Below are positions 7,730-16,659 of a DNA stretch of 64,000 bases, piece by piece. The notes beneath the pieces are model-generated. The model saw only the letters and a list, made by a program, of their open reading frames with translations. It did no database searches and was not told the origin of the DNA. The stretch's first letter is position 1. Each line of letters opens with the position of its first letter. The position numbers and the translations under genes were made by a program. Source of the stretch: Desmonostoc muscorum LEGE 12446 (lineage in GTDB: Bacteria > Cyanobacteriota > Cyanobacteriia > Cyanobacteriales > Nostocaceae); assembly GCF_015207005.2 (NCBI RefSeq), contig NZ_JADEXS020000001.1, forward strand, positions 4,898,001 through 4,962,000. The letters run 5' to 3'.

Positions 7730-9076
7730 TTACAGGGTGTAGGTAAAATCTTCGACCAACATACCGGGAACCAAACTACCTCCTAGTTGACGACTTTCAT
7801 ATGTTCCGACTTCGGGAATAAATTCTTGAAAAGTGGTCAAATCTATGAGATTCTCTCCCCAAAAGCGATAGAGACTTTCGTCAAAACGCAAGTTTTCGAT
7901 GGGGGCGATAATTTCTCCGTTTTCTACCCAAAAACAAGCGTAACGCGTCATACCTGTGATTCTACCAGTTTGGCGATCGCTCCAATTCAAGTAATGCAAG
8001 TTTGATACATATAATCCTGTATCTAAACTTGGAAGAATCCGATCAAATACTATACTACCGGGACTGACTTCCGGCGCACGTAATGTCTCTGAACCGTTGG
8101 CACCATTGGCAATTTTTCCATATTCTTTCGCAGTACGAGAATTCACCAGAGTATTTACCAAGTATCCTTTTTCGATTACAGGTAACTCCAGTGCTGCTAT
8201 TTCTCCTAATTCATTAAATCGAGGTACTAATCCCCGTTGAAAGTTTTCTTTAAAACTAAATTTTGGAGACAGTTGTTTTTCTTGACGCCATAAAGCAGCT
8301 AAAGCACTATTTCCTTGTTGGATATCAGCTTCGCTTACAGATCCCCAAGAAAGCATCATTAATAAATCTGCAACAGCAGCCGGTGCAAAATAAGTTTTGT
8401 ACTGTCCTCGTGGTAATTCTTTGGCTGGACGAGAAAGTAGTTCTAGTTGCTTTTTAGCTTCGTTGATTTTGGCTATATATGCAGTTTTATCCCAATCACT
8501 ACCTGCAAATGTACCTTTAACTGCTTGTCCAGATGTAATAAATAGAGAATAATCTAAGGTAAAAGTATCAGTAGCAAACCAGTGTTTTTGACCGCTGGAA
8601 TCACCATAAGCTTTAACTACAACTCCCCCAGCATATATACCAGTAAAATCTAATTCGGCAACTAGTTCTAGTAGATTTGGTACTACCGCCTCTTCTGGCA
8701 ATAAATTTCCAGAATGTATTTCTCGGCTGGTATTATTTCCTGATGGCAAAACTAGATAGGCATCGATGGGTAATAAAACCAGTTCATCTCGTAGTTCCTG
8801 CAAAGCAATATAGGCTAACTCCCAGTCCCTATCCCAATTTCCAGTAAAGGGAAATAGCCGAAAACTACTTCGCTGATCTTTCATCAAAGTTAGTTCAATC
8901 CAACCATCAGCAACGTAACCCGTTTGTCGGACTTTGGCACGATTTAAACGAGTAAATTGACTGCGTTCACTGCTGAGTTTCACAGTAAACTCTTCGTTTT
9001 CTGCTTTTTTGATCAGCAGAGTTTCAATCAGTTGATTAAAGCTGACTTCTAATGCAGATAATTCCTCAATTTTCAT
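7730..9076 (-). CDS. TldD/PmbA-family protein, TldE-like subunit
   Basis: A 448-aa member of the TldD/PmbA (U62) family. It lacks the HExxxH metal-binding motif of the partner gene upstream, as expected for the non-catalytic TldE (PmbA) subunit. The C-terminal half has the family landmarks: a PRFNELGEIAALELPVIEKG-type region, the SPGSIVFDRI segment and a final glycine-rich barrel end. In E. coli TldD and TldE form a heterodimeric protease that processes microcin and acts on the CcdA antitoxin; the substrate here is unknown. It follows the TldD-type gene by 77 bases on the same strand, so the two are probably one operon. Confidence 0.88.
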   Translation of the reverse strand: MKIEELSALEVSFNQLIETLLIKKAENEEFTVKLSSERSQFTRLNRAKVRQTGYVADGWIELTLMKDQRSSFRLFPFTGNWDRDWELAYIALQELRDELVLLPIDAYLVLPSGNNTSREIHSGNLLPEEAVVPNLLELVAELDFTGIYAGGVVVKAYGDSSGQKHWFATDTFTLDYSLFITSGQAVKGTFAGSDWDKTAYIAKINEAKKQLELLSRPAKELPRGQYKTYFAPAAVADLLMMLSWGSVSEADIQQGNSALAALWRQEKQLSPKFSFKENFQRGLVPRFNELGEIAALELPVIEKGYLVNTLVNSRTAKEYGKIANGANGSETLRAPEVSPGSIVFDRILPSLDTGLYVSNLHYLNWSDRQTGRITGMTRYACFWVENGEIIAPIENLRFDESLYRFWGENLIDLTTFQEFIPEVGTYESRQLGGSLVPGMLVEDFTYTL

Positions 9077-9153
9077 GGATATTAACTATTAATAGAGAAT
9101 AGGGAGATGGGGAGATGGGGAGAATAACTCTTAACTCTTAACTCAGCACTTTT

Positions 9154-10593
9154 TCAAGTTCCTCCACCAAAAACTTCGACATTAGCAAATACACAAACAG
9201 GTGAACCATGTCCCACCCAAATAGCTTGATTTGGTTCTCCTTTGCCACAATACGGAGTACCGTACATTTGCCAGTTGTCGGCATTTCCTACTTTAATTAA
9301 GCTATGCCAAAACTCTGGTGTTGTGGCGCGATAGTTGGGATTGCGGAGGGTTTTGGTAAATTTACCGTTTTCAATTAATTTGGCGTATTCGCAACCAAAT
9401 TGGAATTTATAGCGGCGATCATCGATTGACCAAGAACGATTAGATTCCATGTAAACGCCATGTTCTATGCCAGCAATCATGTCTTCAAAACTAGCGTTTA
9501 GAGGCTCTAAATTCAAGTTAGCCATGCGATCGATCGCTGGTCGATTCCACGAGGAAGCACGGGCACAGGCTACCCCAGGTACACCTGCTCTAGCTTGACT
9601 CTCCAGGCTGCCCAAACCGCGTTGGAGTACGCCTTCTTTGATTAGATACTCCCGTGTTGCTACAGCACCCGTATCATCAAAGCCATAGCTGGCAAATTCA
9701 CCAGGTACGGTGGGATCAAAAGTAATATTCATCAATGGCGAACCATATACTAGTTTGCCAAAATCACTTGTGTTAACAAAGCTGCCCCCAGCATAGTTCC
9801 GTTCATCTCCCAAAATTCGGTCAATTTCTAGGGGATGCCCGATACTTTCATGGATTTGCAGCATCATTTGATCTGGGGCTAAGACTAAATTGGTACGGGT
9901 GGTTGGGCATTCTTCTGCTGTTAAGAGTTCTATTGCTTGTTCGCCAATTTGCCGTACCCAATGCCATAAATTTTCTTGTTTTAAAAGTTCTAGTCCGCCT
10001 TGATAACAGTTTGCTTGGGAGCCGTTATGGCTGCGTTGCTGTACAATTGACCCATCTTGGGCTGTGGCTCCGTAATGAGTGCCTATGGATATAAACTTTT
10101 GATACACTTCTGAGCCATTGCTGCTGATAAACCAAGACTCCTTCTCGGTTGTGTTGGCGGTGGCGATGGTTTGCACAATTTTGTCGTCAACTTTCAGGGT
10201 TTGGCAGATACGAACCAGTAAATCGTTGATTTCTCCGGGACTTAAAGCGTCCAATGGTTCAATAAATGGAGATTTATATTCACCAACGACTTTGGGGCGC
10301 TCACTTTCACGGAAGGGATGTATCCACCATTCACTGGCTGCTAGTGCCTGTTTATAGGCTGTTTGGGCAGCGGCTTGTAGGGAGGGCAGTTCTAGGGAGT
10401 TAGTGGCTGCATAACCCAAACAGCCATTGACCAAAACTTCCAGCATTGCTCCTACGGTGAAGGATTTGCCGTTGACTTGGGGTAAGCCGTCACGGACTAG
10501 ACGATTGGTGGAAGTTTCCTTGACGGCTCTGATACCAATCCAATCAGCAGGAATATCGAAACTAGCGATCGCTTTTTTGAGTTCAGACCACAT
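9154..10593 (-). CDS. tldD: TldD-family metalloprotease (catalytic subunit)
   Basis: A 479-aa zinc protease with HESIGH at 248-253, the HExxxH motif of TldD, followed by the conserved E-D-R-LGDERNYAGG segment. Downstream blocks YGSPLMNITFDPTVPG, SYGFDDTGA and the NLNLEP region match the family. With the TldE-like protein encoded next it should form the TldD/TldE heterodimer, which degrades unfolded peptides or matures modified peptides. Promoter side: about 110 bases of repeat-rich sequence separate it from cysS. Length is typical. Confidence 0.92.
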   Translation of the reverse strand: MWSELKKAIASFDIPADWIGIRAVKETSTNRLVRDGLPQVNGKSFTVGAMLEVLVNGCLGYAATNSLELPSLQAAAQTAYKQALAASEWWIHPFRESERPKVVGEYKSPFIEPLDALSPGEINDLLVRICQTLKVDDKIVQTIATANTTEKESWFISSNGSEVYQKFISIGTHYGATAQDGSIVQQRSHNGSQANCYQGGLELLKQENLWHWVRQIGEQAIELLTAEECPTTRTNLVLAPDQMMLQIHESIGHPLEIDRILGDERNYAGGSFVNTSDFGKLVYGSPLMNITFDPTVPGEFASYGFDDTGAVATREYLIKEGVLQRGLGSLESQARAGVPGVACARASSWNRPAIDRMANLNLEPLNASFEDMIAGIEHGVYMESNRSWSIDDRRYKFQFGCEYAKLIENGKFTKTLRNPNYRATTPEFWHSLIKVGNADNWQMYGTPYCGKGEPNQAIWVGHGSPVCVFANVEVFGGGT

Positions 10594-10597
10594 AATT

Positions 10598-10706
10598 TAG
10601 GGGAATGGGGAATGGGGATTAGGTATTGGGGATTGGGGATTGGGTACTGGGCATTGAGAAAACTTTTCTCTAGTCCCTAATTCCCAGTCCCTAGTCCCCA
10701 ATCCCT
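10598..10706. repeat. GGGGATT / CCCCAAT facing heptamer arrays
   Basis: Purine-rich GGGGATT-type units (10605-10655) face pyrimidine-rich TCCCCAGT/TCCCTAA units (10670-10706) across a short A/T spacer, in the gap between cysS and tldD. Confidence 0.75.
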
Positions 10707-10707
10707 C

Positions 10708-12189
10708 TTAATTCCGATGCCAACGTGTGCCATCACGGCTATCAATTAGCGTAATACCTTGTGCTTGCAGTTCGTTACGAATGCGATCGCTTTCGGCAAA
10801 ATTCTTGGCTTGACGTGCTGCTTGTCTTTGCTGAATTTTCACCTCAATTTCCGCATCGCTTAAACCTTGTGTTGTCGAAGTTTCTACTTCTGGCTTGGCT
10901 TCTAAACCCAATACTCCAGCCAATGTGACGAGTGTTTGCCATTGGCGTTGTAACTCATCTGGTGGCGTTTCGGTTTTTCCTTGATGCACAAGAATATTTC
11001 CTTCACGGTGCAGTTCTTTGGCCAATTCAAACAGCACTGTTAACCCACCAGGAAAATTAAAGTCATCATTGACAAGTTCTTGGAAACGCTCAATGTATGA
11101 ATTTTGGATTTTAAATTTTGGATTTTTGATTAGGGAATTTTCTCCCTTTTCTACTTCCCAAGCTAATTGTTTACCGTGTTGGTAACCGAAGAGTAAACCG
11201 TCTTTAAGAGTATGCCAAGCGTTTGTTTTATCTGCGATCGCTTCGTCGGTAAAATCAATGGGTGTGCGATATTGAGCTGTCAGCACTAATAAGCGCACCG
11301 CCATTGGGTCAACTCCTCGATCTAGCAATTCTCGAATGGTGATAAAGTTGCCCAAAGATTTGGACATTTTTTCACCATCCACTTTCACCATACCGTTATG
11401 CAACCAGTAACGCGCTAGGGGTTTTCCTGTCACAGCTTCGGATTGGGCAATTTCGTTTTCGTGGTGGGGAAAAATTAAGTCAGCACCGCCAGCATGAATA
11501 TCTATGGTATCACCCAAGCGATCGCGTACCATTGCCGAGCATTCTATATGCCACCCCGGACGCCCTGCACCCCAAGGTGATTCCCAAGCTGGTTCTCCCG
11601 GTTTTGCTGCTTTCCACAGGGCAAAATCAAAAGGGTCTTTCTTTTTCTGATATTCTGGATCTTCGACCTTGACGCGATCGCTAGCTCCGGCTTGCATATC
11701 TTCTAACTTGCGTCCCGAAAGTTTGCCGTACTCGGAAAACTGCCGCACTGCATAATACACATCGCCGTCAGCAGGGTAAGCAAAGCCTTTGTTCTCTAGA
11801 TCGTGAATTAACCGCAAAATTCCATTCATCGTGTGAGTTGCACGGGGATATTCATCGGCTTCTTTGATTCCTAGCCGTGCCATGTCCTCAAAATATGCTT
11901 TGATAAAGCGATCGGCCACAGCCTCCATTGATGAATGCTCAACACAGGCTCGATTGAGAATTTTGTCATCAATGTCAGTAAAATTTTGAATATAACGTAC
12001 TTCATAGCCGATAAACTGGAGGTATCGACGTACTACGTCCCAAACGATGCAAGCTCTGGCATGACCCAAATGGCAATAATCATATACCGTCACGCCGCAG
12101 TAATACATCTTAACCTTGCCTGGTTCGACTGTTTCAAACGGTTCTTGACGACGGGTGAGGGTATTGTAAAGGGTTAGGGTCATAATCAA
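10708..12189 (-). CDS. cysS: cysteinyl-tRNA synthetase
   Basis: Class I aminoacyl-tRNA synthetase that charges tRNA-Cys. Seen: the Zn-ligand Cys31, the HIGH-type motif HLGH at 40-43, other Zn-site residues in PGWHIECSAM and HHENEIAQSE, and KMSKS at 274-278. The protein is 493 aa. Residues about 350-365 (NSLIKNPKFKIQNSY) are encoded by an AT-rich short-repeat unit (about 11095-11140) like those in intergenic regions, inserted in frame just after the catalytic part. Start ATG at 12189 or 12183; the second gives the usual MTL beginning. Confidence 0.96.
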   Translation of the reverse strand: MIMTLTLYNTLTRRQEPFETVEPGKVKMYYCGVTVYDYCHLGHARACIVWDVVRRYLQFIGYEVRYIQNFTDIDDKILNRACVEHSSMEAVADRFIKAYFEDMARLGIKEADEYPRATHTMNGILRLIHDLENKGFAYPADGDVYYAVRQFSEYGKLSGRKLEDMQAGASDRVKVEDPEYQKKKDPFDFALWKAAKPGEPAWESPWGAGRPGWHIECSAMVRDRLGDTIDIHAGGADLIFPHHENEIAQSEAVTGKPLARYWLHNGMVKVDGEKMSKSLGNFITIRELLDRGVDPMAVRLLVLTAQYRTPIDFTDEAIADKTNAWHTLKDGLLFGYQHGKQLAWEVEKGENSLIKNPKFKIQNSYIERFQELVNDDFNFPGGLTVLFELAKELHREGNILVHQGKTETPPDELQRQWQTLVTLAGVLGLEAKPEVETSTTQGLSDAEIEVKIQQRQAARQAKNFAESDRIRNELQAQGITLIDSRDGTRWHRN

Positions 12190-12315
12190 CTAATGCTGAA
12201 ATAGAGAGATAATAATAAAGTAAGCAACTGGGATGACAGTCCAGCATCCCTATGCTAGTGTTTTCTGGACTATCTGCGCTACATTACTATTTTTGATTTT
12301 TTTGATAACAGCGCT

Positions 12316-13431
12316 ATGCAATCAGCAGCTACTTCCGAATCTCAGGCAATGGATGCACCTAAACAAGGAATGCCAGTAACAATTATTACGGGCTTCCTTG
12401 GTAGTGGTAAAACGACTTTACTTAATCATATCCTCAACAATCAACAGGGTTTAAAGACCGCTGTTCTGGTGAATGAGTTTGGCGAAATTGGTATCGACAA
12501 TGAGCTAATCGTTTCCACTGGTGAGAACATGGTGGAACTAAATAATGGTTGCATTTGCTGCACTATTAATAATGATTTAGTCGATGCGGTTTACAAAGTT
12601 TTAGAACGCCAAGAAAATCTAGATTATTTAGTAGTAGAAACAACTGGACTCGCAGATCCGCTACCAGTAGCCCTAACATTTTTGGGCACAGAATTGCGGG
12701 ATTTAACCCGCTTGGATTCAATTATCACTGTTGTAGATGCGGCGAATTACAGTCTAGATTTATTCAATTCTCAAGCAGCATACAGCCAGATTGCCTATGG
12801 AGATGTGATTATCTTGAACAAGGCCGATTTGGTTGATGAACCCACTTTGACTGATTTAGAGAGGAAAATTAACGAAGTTAAGGAAGGAGCGAGAATTCTC
12901 CGTACTTCGCGATCGCAAGTGCCACTTCCCTTAATTCTCAGTGTCGGTCTGTTTGAGTCTGATAAATATTTTGACACAGTGGTGGATGAACACGATCATC
13001 ACGATCATCACCATCACGACCATGACCACGATCATGACCACTCAACATGCGGTCATGACCATCACGATTATGACCATGAACACCACCATGACCATCACTC
13101 TGACCATTTAGAAAATGATGGCTTTACTTCCATATCTTTCCAGAGTGACAAGCCTTTTTCTATTAAAAAGTTTCAGTATTTCTTAGACAACCAGCTACCC
13201 TCAAATATCTTCCGGGCAAAGGGGATTATGTGGTTTGATGAAAGTCCGAAGCGTCATATTTTCCACCTCTGTGGTAAACGCTTCACCTTGGATGATGATG
13301 ATTGGCAAGGTCAACCCAAAAACCAAATAGTGCTGATTGGTCAAAATTTGGATCGTGAAACTTTAACGACTCAAATAGAAAACTGTATTTGTTTACCTTC
13401 TACCAGTCGCGGTAAAGGGTTTGGCAAATAA
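12316..13431 (+). CDS. COG0523/CobW-type G3E GTPase with histidine-rich metal-binding loop
   Basis: A 371-aa G3E P-loop GTPase: Walker A GFLGSGKTT (26-34), the metal-binding CxCC of COG0523 proteins (GCICC, Cys79-81-82), and NKAD guanine-specificity motif (168-171). A very His/Asp-rich loop spans about 225-264 and includes a CGHDHH cluster. A CobW C-terminal domain follows. Proteins of this class are metallochaperones or metal-insertion GTPases, often for zinc; the His-rich loop makes Zn, Ni or Co likely. The true metal cannot be read from the sequence, and no clear Zur palindrome is seen in the 125-base upstream gap. Confidence 0.9.
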   Translation: MQSAATSESQAMDAPKQGMPVTIITGFLGSGKTTLLNHILNNQQGLKTAVLVNEFGEIGIDNELIVSTGENMVELNNGCICCTINNDLVDAVYKVLERQENLDYLVVETTGLADPLPVALTFLGTELRDLTRLDSIITVVDAANYSLDLFNSQAAYSQIAYGDVIILNKADLVDEPTLTDLERKINEVKEGARILRTSRSQVPLPLILSVGLFESDKYFDTVVDEHDHHDHHHHDHDHDHDHSTCGHDHHDYDHEHHHDHHSDHLENDGFTSISFQSDKPFSIKKFQYFLDNQLPSNIFRAKGIMWFDESPKRHIFHLCGKRFTLDDDDWQGQPKNQIVLIGQNLDRETLTTQIENCICLPSTSRGKGFGK

Positions 13432-13788
13432 AAGTTAGGAGGAGAGACGCGATGAATCGCGTCTGTACAAGAGTTAGGAGTTGAAATTTTGTTCTTGTTC
13501 CCAGGTTCAGCCTGGGAATACTTTTTTATGAAAAAAGTAAAGGTTCAAAACCGGACTTCTCTACGAGACGCTACCGCGAACGTCCCGCTGCGCTAACGCC
13601 CGCAAGTGGCGCGAATAAATCCTTGTATCTCAAGGTAGGTAGAAACCCCACAAGAAAGTGGGTGGCTTAGTTTAATCCCCCTGCTCCCCCTGCTCCCCCT
13701 GCTCTCTTCATTGGTTCTGGCATCGATTTTGAATGATGAAAATGAGAGAATAGCGATCGCATTTCCTCCCCTGAACTCCTAACTTCCT
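13432..13788. repeat. repeat-filled intergenic region
   Basis: It holds a GACGCGATGAATCGCGTC palindrome (13446-13463), a dispersed block with CTACGAGACGCTACCGCGAA (from about 13560) that recurs near 47285, and three CCCCCTGCT units (13677-13702). No gene was found. The dtd promoter must lie in the last 90 bases, where a HIP1 octamer is present. Confidence 0.65.
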
Positions 13789-14241
13789 ATGCGTGTTGTC
13801 ATCCAGCGAGTTAAATCATCTCAAGTTATCGTTAATGGCGAAATCATCGGTAAAATCGGGCGGGGACTCAACTTACTTGTAGGCATTGCCAGTAGCGATA
13901 CTGATGCTGAACTTGACTGGATGGTGCGTAAGTGCTTAGAATTGCGGCTGTTTCCTGATGAAGAAGGGGACGAACGCTGGCAAAAATCCGTACAAGAAAT
14001 TGGCGGTGAGTTGTTGGTAGTAAGCCAGTTTACCCTTTATGGTGACTGTCGCAAAGGTCGTCGTCCTTCTTTTGATCGCTCAGCCGCTCCTCAATCAGCA
14101 GAAGATTTATATAATCGTTTTGTTACCAAGTTAAGAGCCAGTGGTTTGGTCGTGGAAACTGGTAAATTTGGTGCAATGATGCAAGTTACAATCGAAAACG
14201 ATGGTCCGGTGACTTTAGTAGTTGAAAAAGAAGCATATTAA
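13789..14241 (+). CDS. dtd: D-aminoacyl-tRNA deacylase
   Basis: A 150-aa DTD enzyme that hydrolyses D-amino acids wrongly attached to tRNA. Both signature motifs are present: SQFTLYGD (around residue 78-85, catalytic pocket) and the C-terminal NDGPVT with cross-subunit Gly-Pro. The N-terminus [11 protein letters not shown] is typical, and length matches family members (about 145-150 aa). It is a stand-alone gene. Confidence 0.95.
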   Translation: MRVVIQRVKSSQVIVNGEIIGKIGRGLNLLVGIASSDTDAELDWMVRKCLELRLFPDEEGDERWQKSVQEIGGELLVVSQFTLYGDCRKGRRPSFDRSAAPQSAEDLYNRFVTKLRASGLVVETGKFGAMMQVTIENDGPVTLVVEKEAY

Positions 14242-14348
14242 GTACATACACTAATAAAAATATGAATCACAGCCGCCTCTAGACCGTGGAGTTCTAATTG
14301 ATGAGAGAATATTAAACTAACGATCACAAAAGTTTAAATTCATTCATC

Positions 14349-14687
14349 ATGGCGAAAATCCAGTTTTCTAGAGGTGTTGACGAAGAAGTAGTTCCAGACG
14401 TGCGTTTGACGCGAGGGCGCAGTGGTGAAACTGGCACGGCAACATTTGTTTTTGAAAATCCCAAGATTCTAGACCAAGCCAGCACCGACGACATCACTGG
14501 GATGTACCTGATTGACGAAGAAGGCGAAATCATCACCCGTGAAGTTAAAGCTAAATTTGTCAACGGAAGACCAGAAGCATTAGAAGCAGTTTACTTGATG
14601 AAATCTCCCGAAGAATGGGATCGCTTTCTGCGCTTCATGCAGCGATATGGCGATGAAAACGGTCTTGGACTCAGTAAAAATGAGTAA
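14349..14687 (+). CDS. psb28: photosystem II assembly protein Psb28
   Basis: A 112-aa soluble, cytoplasmic-side protein that binds photosystem II assembly intermediates near CP47 and cytochrome b559. The opening [20 protein letters not shown] and the segment [20 protein letters not shown] are characteristic of Psb28, and the start and length agree with the family. It is 107 bases downstream of dtd on the same strand and is separated from moaB by a short-repeat tract. Confidence 0.95.
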   Translation: MAKIQFSRGVDEEVVPDVRLTRGRSGETGTATFVFENPKILDQASTDDITGMYLIDEEGEIITREVKAKFVNGRPEALEAVYLMKSPEEWDRFLRFMQRYGDENGLGLSKNE

Positions 14688-14692
14688 TAGGG

Positions 14693-14809
14693 CATAGGGC
14701 ATGGGGCATGGGGCATTGGGCATTGGTTATTAATTCTTATCCCTCACTCCCTCATCCCCCTCATCCTCCTCATCCTCCTCATCCCCCTCATCTCCCCACT
14801 CCCCTCCCC
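14693..14809. repeat. GGGGCAT and CCTCATCCT short-repeat tract
   Basis: GGGCATGGGGCATG units, then seven or so CATCCCCCT/CATCCTCCT units, fill the psb28-moaB gap and abut the moaB start. Read in frame they would give an artificial Pro-His leader to moaB. Confidence 0.85.
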
Positions 14810-15313
14810 ATGATGCAACAACCCCACCCAGACTCATCTGGAATTACGCTAACTTGTGCCGTGGTTACCGTCAGCGATACACGCACGCCCGAAACAGACA
14901 AAAGTGGTCAGTTAATTCAGCAGTTACTCATTGCTGCCAACTATGCTGTAGGGGGCTATGCGATTATTAAAGATGAACCAACACAGATTCAAGGGCAGAT
15001 AGAAAATCTGGGTAAAAGTGCAAATTTGGATGCTGTAATTTTCAATGGTGGTACGGGTATTGCACCGAGAGATACTACCTATGATGCAATTGAGCAATTA
15101 TTAGAGAAAACCTTGCCGGGATTTGGTGAGTTATTTCGTTTTTTAAGTTATCAAGAAATTGGTTCGCGTGCGATCGCTTCTCGCGCTGTAGCTGGTATTT
15201 ATCAAAATAAACTAATCTTCTCGCTTCCTGGTTCCAGTAATGCCGTGCGATTAGGTATGGAAAAACTGATTTTACCTGAACTGGCTCATCTAGTAAGTCA
15301 AATGCGGAAATAG
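14810..15313 (+). CDS. moaB: molybdenum cofactor biosynthesis protein MoaB/Mog family
   Basis: A 167-aa MoCF-domain protein acting on molybdopterin adenylylation. Seen: [15 protein letters not shown] at the N-terminus, the substrate-binding [12 protein letters not shown] loop, and the C-terminal LPGSSNAV loop. The reading frame is open upstream to 14708, but that stretch is a Pro/His string coded by the short-repeat tract. The ATG-ATG pair at 14810/14813 is therefore chosen, which gives the normal family length. MoaB and MogA are hard to tell apart by eye. Confidence 0.88.
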   Translation: MMQQPHPDSSGITLTCAVVTVSDTRTPETDKSGQLIQQLLIAANYAVGGYAIIKDEPTQIQGQIENLGKSANLDAVIFNGGTGIAPRDTTYDAIEQLLEKTLPGFGELFRFLSYQEIGSRAIASRAVAGIYQNKLIFSLPGSSNAVRLGMEKLILPELAHLVSQMRK

Positions 15314-15318
15314 AGTTT

Positions 15319-15543
15319 AGAGGATGTTTGAAAAGTCCTCTTCTTGGTAGCAAAACGTTCTAGATCCCCCTAAATCCCCCGATAAATTGGGGGACTTTAA
15401 CTCCGGTTCCCCCCTTTTTAAGTCTTTCAGACGTGATGAATCGCGTCTCTACATGAGGGTTTTGGGCTTAACTGAACTGTATTGGGTTAGGGGGGATTTC
15501 AAAGTACCTAAAATCACAGCGAAATACTTTTCAAACAACCTCT
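15319..15543. mobile_element. MITE-like element with 18-bp terminal inverted repeats
   Basis: AGAGGATGTTTGAAAAGT at 15319-15336 is matched, with one mismatch, by ACTTTTCAAACAACCTCT at 15526-15543. The 225-bp interior has no ORF and contains GATCCCCCTAAATCCCCC/GGGGGATTT inverted blocks and a copy of the GATGAATCGCGTC palindrome. A target duplication is not clear. Confidence 0.55.
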
Positions 15544-15625
15544 AACTCTTTTTTCTGGGTTTGTGAGAAATCCGGGTTCAATCCATATTTGTGATTGTGG
15601 TTATCGACTACGTACTATTGTGGTA

Positions 15626-16198
15626 ATGTTAAGTACGTTTGGTAAGCAAAAGAGAAAAGCATTGTTAAGCGAATATCATAGAAAAAAGTTACTGCATCAC
15701 TTTTACTGTCTGGATGCTGATAATTCAGGCTTCATTGGGAAAGAAGATGCTGAGATTTTTGCTCAGAGGTTCGCCAACATCCGTGGTGCAGACCTTGGTT
15801 CAGAGATTCACAAAGATTTGTTGTTTAAGTGGCTTGATGTTTGGGAAAATTTTTGGTCTAAAGCGGATTTGGATGGAGATGGTAAGGTAAGTCCCGAAGA
15901 ATTTTGTCAGGGCATAGAGAAAGCCGTTTCAAATCCAGATTACAATGACCCTTTAATAGAGACTGTGTTTGACATTGTTGATTTAGACGGTGATGGTCAG
16001 ATATCACAACAAGAGCATCGTCTCTTTTTCAGTGTGTTTGACTTAGATGCTGAAAAATCAGCTTTTGTTTTCTCCAAGCTTGATATCGATCAAGACGGCA
16101 TCCTCTCTAAAGAAGAGTTTGTTTCTGCTAAGAGAGAATTTCTAAGTGAAAAGGAACCCGGTGCTGTAGGCAACTGGTTTTGGGGTTCTGTGGAGTAA
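15626..16198 (+). CDS. EF-hand calcium-binding protein
   Basis: A 190-aa protein with four EF-hand loops: DADNSGFIGKED (about 30-41), DLDGDGKVSPEE (81-92), DLDGDGQISQQE (119-130) and DIDQDGILSKEE (153-164). All have acidic ligands at positions 1, 3, 5 and 12, so calcium binding is likely at each. No signal peptide or membrane segment, so a cytoplasmic calcium sensor or buffer is inferred; it resembles the calsymin/sarcoplasmic-type single-chain proteins of bacteria. The frame opens at a GTG at 15563, but the ATG at 15626 is preferred. A strong terminator follows at once. Confidence 0.88.
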   Translation: MLSTFGKQKRKALLSEYHRKKLLHHFYCLDADNSGFIGKEDAEIFAQRFANIRGADLGSEIHKDLLFKWLDVWENFWSKADLDGDGKVSPEEFCQGIEKAVSNPDYNDPLIETVFDIVDLDGDGQISQQEHRLFFSVFDLDAEKSAFVFSKLDIDQDGILSKEEFVSAKREFLSEKEPGAVGNWFWGSVE

Positions 16199-16209
16199 TG
16201 CAGATTCCA

Positions 16210-16285
16210 AATAAAAAAAACCCCCGAAGCTTCGAGGGGTTTTTTTAAATTAGTTTTTCAACAATTTTTAGAATGGAGCGATCGC
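16210..16285. repeat. duplicate of the mraY 3' end and terminator (copy A)
   Basis: This block repeats, with few changes, the 80 bases at 16598-16678, which contain the mraY terminator and its last codons. On the minus strand it still spells the Ala-Ile-Ala-Pro-Phe-stop end of MraY. The two copies are direct repeats about 390 bp apart. Confidence 0.8.
16221..16248 (+). terminator. rho-independent terminator of the EF-hand gene
   Basis: A CCCCCGAAG-CTTCGAGGGG hairpin with one mismatch is followed by seven T and preceded by eight A, so it could work on both strands. A near copy is at 16610-16637. Confidence 0.85.
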
Positions 16286-16332
16286 ATCAGCAATTCAGCT
16301 ATTTCAAAATATCTAACGCCATCGGCTTAAGT

Positions 16333-16446
16333 TTAACCATTAGCAATTTCTAAGGATTGCTCAGAAGCGATCGCCCCGTCAATCTGCTCTTTATTTACTG
16401 CATAAAAACTTAGAGCTTCTCTTACCTGTGCTTCGGTAAGATTAGA
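16333..16446 (-). pseudogene. 3' remnant of a DUF433-like (antitoxin-type) gene
   Basis: The minus strand encodes about 37 residues ending in a stop, including LTEAQVREALSFYAVNKEQI and then GAIASEQ. This resembles the C-terminal helix region of DUF433 proteins, small DNA-binding proteins often found as antitoxins. Upstream the frame runs into a dispersed CTCTGCGCCTCTGCG repeat, so only the gene tail remains. Family call by pattern, moderate. Confidence 0.45.
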
Positions 16447-16609
16447 CCTCTTGCAAAAGTCCTTCTTTGCGTTCTCTTCTCTGCGCGGCAGTCGCTCATG
16501 GGGAAACCCCCAAGACCGCGCTGCCTTGCCTCTGCGCCTCTGCGTGATACAAATTCATATTTATGCAACAAGTCTATTGTAGATTGTTATTCAAATAAAT
16601 AAAAAATAA

Positions 16610-16637
16610 CCCCCGAAGCTTCGAGGGTGGTTTTTCT
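16610..16637 (-). terminator. bidirectional-type terminator downstream of mraY
   Basis: A CCCCCGAAGCTTCGAGGG hairpin is flanked by A-rich sequence on the left and a T-rich run on the right. It lies 23 bases beyond the mraY stop codon and is the near copy of the hairpin at 16221. Confidence 0.75.
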
Positions 16638-16659
16638 TAAATCAGTTTTTCAACAATTT

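Noticed and set aside
7512..7786. Two overlapping ORFs rich in Gly-Ile-Trp and Leu-Ile-Ser-Leu
   Set aside because: Coded by GGGGATT and CATCTCC repeats; no start context or homology pattern.
14708..14809. N-terminal extension of moaB (Pro-His repeats)
   Set aside because: Coded by the short-repeat tract; the ATG pair at 14810/14813 gives the normal length.
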